In this document: positions 17,410 to 29,400 of the stretch, piece by piece | Position numbering within the stretch: the stretch's first letter is position 1 | Layout: each line of letters opens with the position of its first letter | DNA from: Ancylomarina sp. 16SWW S1-10-2 | GTDB taxonomy: Bacteria > Bacteroidota > Bacteroidia > Bacteroidales > Marinifilaceae | Length of the DNA stretch: 64,000 nt | NCBI RefSeq assembly: GCF_009669305.1 | Contig: NZ_SADB01000002.1 | Location: forward strand, 124,001-188,000 | Direction of reading: 5' to 3' | Position numbers and translations under genes: made by a program | Notes under the pieces: generated by a model | What the model was told of the DNA's origin: nothing | The model's input: the letters and a program-made list of their open reading frames with translations, nothing else | Databases searched by the model: none

Positions 17410-20400
17410 ATGGATAATTCTACCCTGAATAACAGGCGGACCGTATTATACCCTTCGCTATTAATAAAACTATTTACTATTCTAATATTTAGTTTGTTCG
17501 CTCCAAAAGCTTTTGCTCAGTTGGATCTAATTCATTATGTGCCGCCATTGTATGAAGGTACATATCATTCGAAGGAAGTTGGTAAACATTGGGTTGTTTT
17601 AACTACGCCATCTGAAGAAAAAATTACTGTCGAGATACGAAAAGGTAACGGCGTTTTGCTTGCTTCTGTAAGCGGTGTTTCTAAAACCACGCCTAAAAAA
17701 TATGTATTTGGAAATGGATCACCAACCAATCCTCCTTTTGGTGTTATAAATTATAAGAAATTAAATACAATAATCTCCGATCAAGGTTTAATCTTCACTT
17801 CCACGCAAGCTTTTTATGTTAATATAAGGCATAAGTCAGAAATTCATGGTTTATCCCTTACTGCTAAAGGACAGGCTGCTCTTGGTAAAAATTTTAGGTC
17901 TGGACACCTTTATAGTAAGTGGTCAAATCAAAGTATGGGTTGGAGTGATGGTGGGTATAAATATGTTTATGACCATAGGAGCCATTTTATTTCTGTGATG
18001 GCAACGGAGGACAATACTCAAGTTACATTTTCTGATATTAAGGTTGCTAACTTAACTTCTAATACGAAAAATGCTTTGCCTGTTACAGGTCCTATTACGG
18101 TAAATTTAAATGCTGGACAAAGTTATGTTATTGGTGCTAATTTTAAACCTTTGAATACGTTTAAGGATGAAGCCAATGCTTTGAATGGAACGCATATTAC
18201 TTCAGATAAACCTATTGCTGTTAATACAGGTTCTTGGTGTGGTGGTTCTGCAAAAGCTGCCTCGCAAGATATTGGTGTCGATCAAATTGTTCCAGAAAAA
18301 TTAGTAGGTCAGGAATATATCCTATTAAAAGGAAAAGGAAATTCGGAGACCGAACGTCCCATAGTTGTGGCTACTAAGGATAATACTCAAATTCGAGTAA
18401 ATAGCTCCTCTGCGGTAATTCATACTTTATCAAAGGCAGGTGATTATTATGCTATTCCATCAACATATTACAAAGCGAATGGTGTTATGTTGATAAAAAC
18501 AACTGAAAATGCTTATTTGTATCAAACAACCTCTGCATCATCAGTATCGTCGACACAACAATATGCTACTGTAGGAATGAATTTTATTCCGCCATTAAGT
18601 GCATTAGGCTTTCGACAAGTTGATATTCCTTTTGTAAATGAGTTAGGAACAGGTGTTATCGCTATATATGCTCAAAAAGGGGCAAAAGTTTATGTGAATG
18701 GATCCGGCTCACCTTTAAATAATCCGTTAGATGTAAATGGTAATAATGAGTGGGTCGTTTATAGTTATAGTACTTCAGCTACTAATGTAACTGTTGAATC
18801 TGATAAGGCTATTTATGTGGCTATGTCTGTTGAAGATATTCCTGTTGGTGCAGCAGGATATTTTTCTGGTTTTACAAAATCTATTTCGCCTATTGATACC
18901 ACCCTTGTTTTTAACTATGATTTGGGTTATATCTGTTCTAGTCAGGAAGGTAATCTTGATTTAGCAATTAATAGTAAGCCAATTCCCGATTGGTACGAAT
19001 GGTATCATGATATTGTACATCCTGATTCCATAAAATTTAAGAATCAGAATTTAAATATCCCAATTCCAGATGCAGCGACTAAATATATTTTAAAGGCCTA
19101 TTTCCGTGATCCTAATATGGATATTCTTTATAATGGAGATTTTGCTATTGGTTGGGGAAGTTCTGCTACCAGTTTAGATCCATTTAAACCTTCAAATCTC
19201 GAGGATCTGGGGAAAGTGACGCTAACAGCTAACCCAGAATCAATCAATTCAAAATTTGAGAATTTTACAGATCTAGATGGTGTTGGTAGAATGTTATTGG
19301 CTCATTCTAGAGGTGGACATAATGATGTTATATGGGAACAAACAATTAATAGTAGTACCGATATTCCTGATAATTTGTTTGTTTTAAAAGTTTATGGCCG
19401 TTTGGCTGAAGCAGGAACTAATCAGTATTTAAATATCTATGTAAATGATGAGCTGGTATATGAGAAATTCAATCTTGATGATGTTACTAAGTGGAAATCT
19501 ATAAAAGCATATTGGAGAGCTGGTAGCTCAGAAAGTGCTAATTTAAAAATTGTAGATGCAAATGCTAGTGGGAGTGATGCTGTTTTTGCAATTGATAGTA
19601 TCTCTTTTGTCCCTGCTATTGAGGCAACTAAAGAGTTTAACCCTGCGGTTGTTCCTAGTTATACTTATAATCCTTATGATAAAGGCTTACATTTGTGTAA
19701 AGGTGAAGCTCAAGGAATTGCAGATATTTCGTATGGTGATATGGGATGGTTTACTTTCTTGTGGGAAAAGCAGGAACTCGATGGTATTTATGAACCTATA
19801 ACAGATCCAAATATTACTGGTCAAGATACTTATAAGTTAGTTTTTAATAATGTTGTTAATGGTTATGCTGGTACCTATAGATGTACCATCGGTTTTAGAA
19901 CTGATTATGAAGAGTGTGGAATAGGAGCAGATCCAACATCTGTTTTAGTTGAAGTTACTGTTGACGACCCTGCGACTTTAGAGCCTCTTAAGGGAAAAAC
20001 AAAGTTGTGTTATGGCGTTTCTAGTGAAATATCGACTGTTGTATCAGGAGATTTTAGTTTGATAAGGTGGACTGTGTATAAAGATGGTGAGACGACTCCA
20101 TTTGGAACTTTAGAGAATAATTCAAGTTCTTACGACTTTAATAAGGACAGAAATTATGCCACAGGAAAATATAAAGTTCGTTGTGAAGTCGTTAATGGTT
20201 GTTCAACGGATTTATATGAAGATATTAATATAGAGATATTTGGAAGACCTAGTTTAACTAGTTTAGATGTTCCAACTAATTTATGTGATTCGAAACCTGT
20301 AGATTTAACTGCTAATGGTTCTGTACCTTCTGGAGCTATTATGGAATACTCATGGTATAGAGATAATACTTTAATTGAAACCACTAATTCAAATATTTAC

Positions 20401-23400
20401 AATATCGAGCCAAATTTATCGGATACTAAGTATAAGGTGGGAGTAGCTGCTCGATACAAAATTGATGGAGCAGATGACCTTGTTTGTACTGGAAATGAAA
20501 AATCCAAAATTTTAGTTGCTGGAGATATTTATCCTGAATTAAAATTTAATTTGCCAGATGTTACTATATGTGAAGGATTAGATTTTGATTATAAGTCTGA
20601 CTTAAAAGTTACGGGTGATGATTATACCTATTTATGGGAAACACCTGCATCTGTTGATGTAGACAAAACCAATGCTAGTCTTAGTTTAAAGGAAATTACG
20701 CCAGGCATGGCAGGTAATTATAAGCTAACGGTTACAGATCGATGCGAAACGACTTTTTCTGATACAGGTGAATTGACTATAACACCAAAATTGGATGTTA
20801 CTGATATTACTATAGATAAGAAAGGTCCTTATTGCGATGGAGATGTTGTAACAATTACGATTGATGCCTTGAATGCTGATTATTATATGGCTGAAAATAT
20901 TACAGAGGGGCAAAAACAAACAATCAATCCAATTTCAAGTCCTTTTGTGTTGACAGTTAATGCCGATAATGAGGGCGTTTGGAGAATTACCGCTGTTGGT
21001 AATTGTGGAGCTAAATATGAGAAATTAGTTACTGTAAATATATTGGATGCTTTTTCTGACCCATATATTACTGATACAGAAGCTTGTGTTGGTGAAAATA
21101 AGACATTAGAAACTGTTGTTACAACACCTCCTGTAGGTGTAAGTTTAAAATATCAGTGGAAAGATCAATTAGGAAATGAAATTGTTGGAGCTACCAGTTC
21201 AACACTAGAATTTAAACCTGTAAAATTGGCCGATGCTGGTGAATATACTTGCGTTGTACGTGATGGTGTTTGTACTAATAAAGAAGCCAAAGGGACTTTA
21301 AGTGTTGATGATATTACCAGTACATTGAAGCAAGGAACAGTAAATGTATGTGAAGGTACCGAAAATTATCGTTTTGATATTTCTTATGAAGGAACGCCAA
21401 CATTTACCTGGTATTATAAAGGAGCAGATGATGTAGAGATTGATTTAGGTAGAACTGATTCGTTTTATGAAATTCCAACAGTTACTACTGATAAGGCTGG
21501 TTTATACTATTGTGTTATAAATTCAGCATGTGGTGATGAATTGTTTGAACAAACATTAAATGTTCTAAAACAAGTTACCGTAACTAATGATGCATCTGTT
21601 AAATTGGATATTTGTGAAGGTACGCAGACAGAACTCAAAATTAATGTTACTGGTACCCCAAATTCAATTAAGTGGTTTGATAATAGTAATGCAGAAGTTA
21701 CAGCTTCTAGAGATCAGTTAAGATTATCGACAGGAAAATTAGCATCAGGAACTTATACATACCGATATGAATTAACTGGTGATTGTAATAATCCTACTGG
21801 TAGTTTCGTAGTGCATGTTCATAAAAAACCAAGTATTACTGTTAGTGATGTAACGGGTTGTGAAGGGGATATTCCTTTAATTATGACCGTGACTGGAACT
21901 GATTATAGTGATCCATTATGGTTGAATCCAGATAATTCTGATTTGGCTAGTGGTTTAACTGCTACAATTGTTGATGCGAAGTACTTAACTTCATCAGGTA
22001 ATTATACAGCTAAAATTAGTACTGACTTTTGTGGTGAATTTTCAACAACAGCTAAAGTAAATGTACTTGAACCGGTATCTCTTGTTTCAAATTCAGAATT
22101 GAATCCACACGTGTGTTTGGGTAAATCTCTTAGTTTAAAAGTTGAGGGCAAAGGTGATGCTTTATCATACAAATGGTATAAGGGTGCAACATTGTTATCT
22201 TCAACAGAGAATACTTTAGATATTACTTCTGCCAAAATAAGTGACGAAGGAAATTACCGTTGTCAACTTGTTTCGACATGTGAAAATGTTGATGTTGATT
22301 TTGTAGTTGATGTACGTGAGAATGCAACTGTTTCATTATTAAATGATGTTACTGTTTGTGAAGACGATACATTTGCAGAATTTTCAGTAACAGGAACCGC
22401 CGAAGATTCACCATCATACCAATGGTATAATAGTGATAATACAGCGCTTAGCAATGCAGGTGATTTTTCAGGTGTAACGACATCAACACTAAAAATTGTT
22501 AATGTGTTAAATCATGAAAATAAATCTTTTTATTGTGTTGTTAGTGGTGATTATTGTACTTCGGCACAATCAAGATCTGCAAAACTGTCAGTAGGTAAGA
22601 ATGTAGACATTACTCACCAACCTGGTAGTATTTCTATTCAAGAAAAAGGAACAGCTTCTTTTTCTGTTGATGCAACGGGTACACCTTCTGCATCTGAAAC
22701 TGAATTAACATATCAATGGTTTGTAAATACTGGGTCAGGTTTCACTAGCATGGGAAATACGCCAACCTCAGCACAGTTAAAGACGCTTATTTTAACTGAT
22801 GTGCCTTTATCTTCAGATGGTTACATCTATCATTGTGTTGTTACTGGATCTTGTGAACCAGCAACAAGTGATCCTGCAATACTTTCGGTATCAGTTGATA
22901 ATAGAATTACGAGTACTGTTTCGAATGCAAAAGCCTGTGAAGGAAGTTCATTTATGTTTACAGTAGGATATAATAATACAACAGATGACTGTACTTGGGA
23001 ATATGATGATGGATCGGGTTATGCTGATGCAAGTGGTTTAGGATCAGTTGTAAATGGTACAACATCTTCTACTTTGACAGTAACTACTGCTACAACAGCA
23101 ATGGAGACAGATTCTTGGAAATTTAGAGCTCGTGTTTTAAGATCGGGTTATGATGATAATTTATCAAATGAAGCTACTGTAACAGTTTATGAACAAGTTG
23201 TTATTTCTGATATTTCGAACACGGTCTTGTGTCCTAATTTGGGTGGAAGTTTCAATGTTAATACAACTGCTGGAACAGAACCTTATACTTATGAGTGGAC
23301 TAGAGTGTCGACGGGTGACGTTTTAGGTTCGTCGTCTAATTTATCTTTATCTGTTTCAGAAGCAGTAAGTGAAGAATATAATGTGAAAGTTTCGAATACA

Positions 23401-26400
23401 GTCTGTCCAGATGTAAACAAGAAATTTACTATTTCACGTTATCCAGATTTAGTATTAACTGATCTTGCACATACAAGTCCTCTTTGTATAGATGATGATA
23501 TTAATTTAAGTGCAGTTTTAACTGAAGGACCTGCATCGGCAGCTACTTATGTATGGACCAAGGATGGTTCTGATTTATCAGAACCAAGTAATTCATATTC
23601 TAAGCTAAATGTGACGACAGGTGAAAAAGGTATTTATAAAGTTGTTGTAACTGATGAGTGTACATCAAAAACATCATCAGTTTCTATAGATGTTTTAGAT
23701 GCTATTAGTTTGGTTGCTGTATCATCAGTAAGTCAAGATGTTTGTGAAGGTGAACCATTCGATTTACAAGTTAAAGGTACAGGTGATGCTTTGGTTTATA
23801 ATTGGTATAAAATAGATGCCCTAGGTGGTTCAATTGTTGGTGCTAGTTTATCTACAGATAAAAATTACCATGTTACTGGTTTATCAACTACTGGAGCGAA
23901 TTATTACCGTTGTGTTTTAAGTTCGATACCTGATTGTACACAACCTGAACTTGATTTTACTGTTAATGTTCAGGAAAAACTTGGACTAAATCCTCTTGCA
24001 GCTATTACGATTTGTGAAGATTTAGGATCTTCTGAATTTGCGGTAACTACAAGTAAGGGTACTCCATTATCTTACCAATGGTATGATAATGATACAGAGA
24101 TATCAGGAGAAACAAATGCGAACTTATTTGTTGATAATGTATTAACAAATAACGGTCATAATTATCATGTTGTTGTTGTTGGAGCTTGTAATTCTGTTAA
24201 GTCTAATAAAGCCTTGTTTACAGTCAATGAAAATGTGACTATTACGACTCAACCGGTTGATGTAAGTGTAGTTGATTTAGGAACGACTTCATTTTCTGTT
24301 GTGGCTTACGGAACAGGATCTTTAACATATCAATGGTTTGAGAATACTGGTTCAGGTTTTGTTAATATGGGGAATACTCCAGCTTCAGCACAGACAAGTG
24401 AGTTAGTGTTAACTAATGTACCTTCAGCTTCTGATGGAAATCTTTATCGATGTGAAGTGAGTGGAACTTGTGATCCTGCTACTAGTGAACCTGCAAAATT
24501 AACAGTTAATACAAGTATTAAGATTACAGAAAATCCTAAAAATACTCAAATATGTGAGGGAAGTCCCTTCTCTTTTGAGGTGAAATTTAAGAACACTGTA
24601 ACTTCTTGTGTATGGCAATATGACGATGGGGAGGGTTCTGGTTTTAAACCAGCTAGTTCCAATTCGAAAATGAAGACAAACCCTTTAGTATTTAGTAGTG
24701 GTGATGAATCAAGTGTTTTGACTATAGATCCATCTACTTTTGCTATGAATGGTTATCAGTTTAGAGCTTTTATCAATGGAGTTGAATATTCAAGTGTTGC
24801 TAAAGTAGCTGTTTATCAGAAAGTTGTTGTTTCTGATATTTCAGATGAGACTTTATGTCTAGGAACTGGAAAGAATTTTATAGTGAACGTTACGGCAGGT
24901 ACAAGCCCTTATACTTACGAGTGGAAAAAAGGAGCAACCGGATTAGGCACAGCTTCAAATTTGAACTTAGATGCAGCTTCTGCAATTGATGGAACTTATT
25001 CTGTTAGTGTAACGAATGCTTTGTGTCCAACTGTAACAAAAAGCTTTGAAATTAAGCATCATCCAGATTTAGTATTTACCGATCTAACACATGCAAGTCC
25101 ACTTTGTTTAGGTGACGAAATCAGTTTAGATGCAACAGCAACAAGTTCTGCACCAGATTTGACTTACGCTTGGACACAGGATGGAACTTCAATAGGTTCT
25201 GATCCAACATATGGTAAACTACCTGTGGAAATAGGTGATAGAGGAATCTATAAAGTTATCGTTAAAGATAAGTGTACATCAAAAACATCATCAGTTTCTA
25301 TAGATGTTCTAGATGCAATTAGTTTGGCTCGTGTATCACCAGAAAGTCAAAATGTTTGTGAAGGCGAACCATTTGACTTGCAAGTTCAAGGTACAGGTGA
25401 TGCTTTGGTTTATAATTGGTATAAACTTGATGGACCGAGTGGAACTTTAGGTGCTAGTTTATCTACAGATAAAAATTATCATGTTGCTGGTTTATCAACA
25501 ACTGGAGCAAATTATTATCGATGTGTTTTAAGTACAACATATGGTTGTACTCCAGATGAACTTAATTTTACAGTTAATGTTCAAGAGAATGTATCAGTTA
25601 GTGATCCTGCTGCAATAAAGATATGTGAAGATGGATCGACATCTAGTTTTAGTGTGACTGCTTCGGGAGAAGAACCATTTACTTACCAATGGTATAATAA
25701 TGCTGGCGAAATGTCAGGCGAAACTGGCTCAAGCGTATCTGTAAATAACGTATTGGCAAATAATGGTCAAAATTACTATTGTATTGTTGGTGGAACATGT
25801 AAGTCGGCAGAGTCTAATAAAGCCTTGTTTACAGTCAATGAGAATGTGACTATTACTAGCCAATCTGGTAATCAAACTATAAATGAAATGGGATCGGCTA
25901 CTTTTACAGTCGATGCAACGGGTACTGGTTTATCTTATCAGTGGTATGAGAATGGTTCGAGTATGGGAAGTACTCCAGCTTCAGCTCAAACGAATACTTT
26001 AAGCTTGAGTTCTGTTCTATTTTCAAGTAATGGACACAAATATAAATGTGTTGTAACTGGAACATGTGTTAATGCAACAAGTACAGAAGCAATTCTTACG
26101 GTTATAAAAGAGAATAGAATTCTAGTACAAGCAGAAAATGCTGTCGTTTGTGAAGGAAATCCTTTCGAATTTGTGGTGCAGTATAAAAATACAACGACTA
26201 ATTGTATTTGGAAATATAATGACGGATCTGGTTATGTAGATGCAAGTAGTATTGGAACAATTGATAATGATGCAACAACTTTAACTTCAACTTTGACAGT
26301 GACAAAAGCTACAAAAGAGATGGAGAAGGATTCTTGGAAGTTTAAAGCTTTTGTTGAAAGAACTGGTTACGACGATAATGTATCAAATGAAGTTGGAGTA

Positions 26401-29400
26401 AGAGTAGATATACCAGCTACTTTTGCAGATATTGACGATAAAGTGATTTGTAATGGTACTGGAGCTAGTTTTAGTATAAATGGTTTATCAGGTTCAACTC
26501 CTCATACCTATACTTGGACTGAAGGAGCAAGAGTTTTTGATCCTAATTCAAGTTTAAGTCTAACAGCAGCTGAAGCTACTGATGGAACTTATACAGTTGG
26601 TGTTACTGCTGGTGTTTGTCCAGCTGTTACTGATCCTTTTGTTATCTCTCATTATGATGATTTAGTATTAAAAGATTTGGTACATGATAATACGCTTTGT
26701 CCTGAAGGAAAAATTGATTTAACAGTTGAAACAGAAATAGGATCATCTGTTCCTGAAACTTATGCTTGGTCTAAAGATGGATCTGACATTTTAGGAGCAT
26801 CGACAGCATCATATGAAAAATTAAATGTTACTGATGTTGATGCTGGCCTGTATAAGGTTACGGTTGAAGATCACTGTATGACTCAATCTAAATCGATACG
26901 TATTGATGTTTTAGATGTTGTTGCCAAAACGGATATTTGGACAGATAAAACACTTTGTGCTGGTGATGGTTTATTGTTCGAAGCTACAGTAAGTGGTGAT
27001 AGTCCTGTATATACATGGAAAGTTCCAACTGGTGTTACTAATCCAGGAAATGTTTCTACATATAAAATTGATGCTGTAACAGAAGCCAATGAGGGATTAT
27101 ATGAATGTTCTGTTAAAGGAACTTGTGGCGAAGCTGTAGTTTATTCAGCTAAAGTTGTTGTAGACCATGCTCCAAATATTACAGCCGATCTTGCTCTAAA
27201 TCCAATTTGTGTAGGAGATGATCTAGAACTTGGACCAATTGCTTATGATCTTACTACTAATACGACTATTGACGAGACTATTGTTTGGAAATTTAATGAT
27301 GATGTGCTACCTGGGGAAAATGGTCTTAGTTTAGATTTAGGAAAAGCTGAGCTTGATCCTTCTGAGAAAGGTAACTACAGAGTAGAAGTTTCTAATGTTT
27401 GTGGTGCTGATTATAGTATAGGATATCAAGATATATATCCAAGACCTACACTTGAGCCTATTGACGATCAAACAGCATGTCAAGGTGAGAATGTTGTATT
27501 TAATGCCGTAACAACTGGAGAAGATTTAACTTACCGTTGGTTTGTTGACGATGAAGTTGTAGCTTATACTAAAGAATTCATTATTTCAGACATTCAACCT
27601 GAGGATGCATTTAATGCTAAGGTTTACAAAGTAGAATGTATCGTTAGTTCTTCTTGTAGTCCCGATATGAGTGAAACAGCTATGGTTACTGTTAATCCAA
27701 CTACAATATTAAAATCATCTCTTAAAGGTGAAGTTGTATATGTTGGAAATGAACATGTTTTTGACTTTAATGTTACAGGAAGTGGATTGAAGTTTGAATG
27801 GCATCATAGTAAAGTTGATGGTACAGATGAAACTTTAACTGAGGCTACAAAAACATTAACTATAGGAAGTCTATCCTTAGAGGATGCAGGAGAATATTAT
27901 TGTAAAATAAAAGGTGATTGTGGAACTAGATTTACATCGGGATATTTAAGTGTAAAAGATCCATTAAAGGTTATAACAAGTCTTAGTTCAGATGATATTG
28001 AAAGATGTGAAGGAGAGCCACTAAACTTAAACATTAGTGTAGAGGGAGAAGTTTTCGATATTCAGTGGTACTATGCAGCTATAGGCGAAGAAAAAACGCT
28101 AATAGTAGGTCAAAAAGAGTTGAATTATTCAATACCTGCTTTAAGTACTGAAAATGCTGGAACTTATTCTTGTGTAATTATAGGTGAAGGTTTAACAGTT
28201 ACAGAAGAAGTAAATGTTATTGTTTATCCTAATACGGTTCTTAATTCAACTTTAAAAGATCAAACTCTTTGTGAAGGTGAAGATCTCTCTTGGAGCGCTG
28301 ATGTTTCAGGTGCTGGTTTAACTTATACTTGGAAACATGAAGCGGAAGTAATTACTACGATTACCACTAGTAATTTACTTATTGAAGGTGTACAACAGCT
28401 CGATGATGCAGGTCTTTATACTGTAGATGTAGAAGGTAAATGTGGTGTTGTAAGCACTGACGCTAATTTAACTGTTAAAATGTTACCTCTATTGGTTAGC
28501 AATAGCGATGATTTAGATTTGTGTGAGAATTATCCTGAGGCCATATTTATGGCGACTTTTACAGGTGATGATTTACAATACCAATGGCAAAAAGATGGTG
28601 TTGATATTGAAGACGCCAATGGTACTGAGTTGAAAATTCTGGATGTACGAGTTGAAGATGCTGGTGATTACACTTGTATTGCAATTAGTCCTACCTGTGG
28701 AGACGCTACTAGTGGCATAATGAAACTTATTGTTACGCCACAACTGGAGATTTTAAGTGAAACGCCGGGTATGGATGTTTGTGCAGAAGAAGATGCTCAA
28801 TTTGAGATCGAGGTTGATGGAAATGATGTTAAGTATCAGTGGTATAAGCTTGGTAAAGAGGGTGATCCTATTAAAGGTGCTACTGGTATAAATACTTCAC
28901 AGTTGTCAATTGACTCTGTAAGTTTAAGTGAAGAAGGGTATTATTATTGTGGAGTAACCGATAAGTGTTCGACATCTGAACGCTATTCTAATCCTAAAAA
29001 ACTAACGGTTAATCCACTACCAAACTCAAAAATTATTGGTCGTATGACGCTTTGTGTATTGGAAGATAGGGTAGCCTATAATACTGAAGTCACACCTTAC
29101 AATAATTATGGTTGGTTAGTTGATGGAGGTGAGTTTACTATGCCTGCCCAAGGGGATAGAACTAAGATTACTTGGGGTGAAGTGGTAGAAGGCAGTAAAA
29201 TTGGCTTAGAGATACTTAATGAAGAAACAGGTTGCTCTTTTAAACTAGACTCTGCAGTAACTCTTCGTCCTCTTCCTAAAGTAGATTTAGCTCCTTTTCA
29301 AACTTATGGGGTATGTAAAAAAGATGATATTCATTTAAATAAAGGAATTGTAAATGGAGAAGCAGAAGAAGGAGGGATTTACTGGATAAATGGTGTTGCC

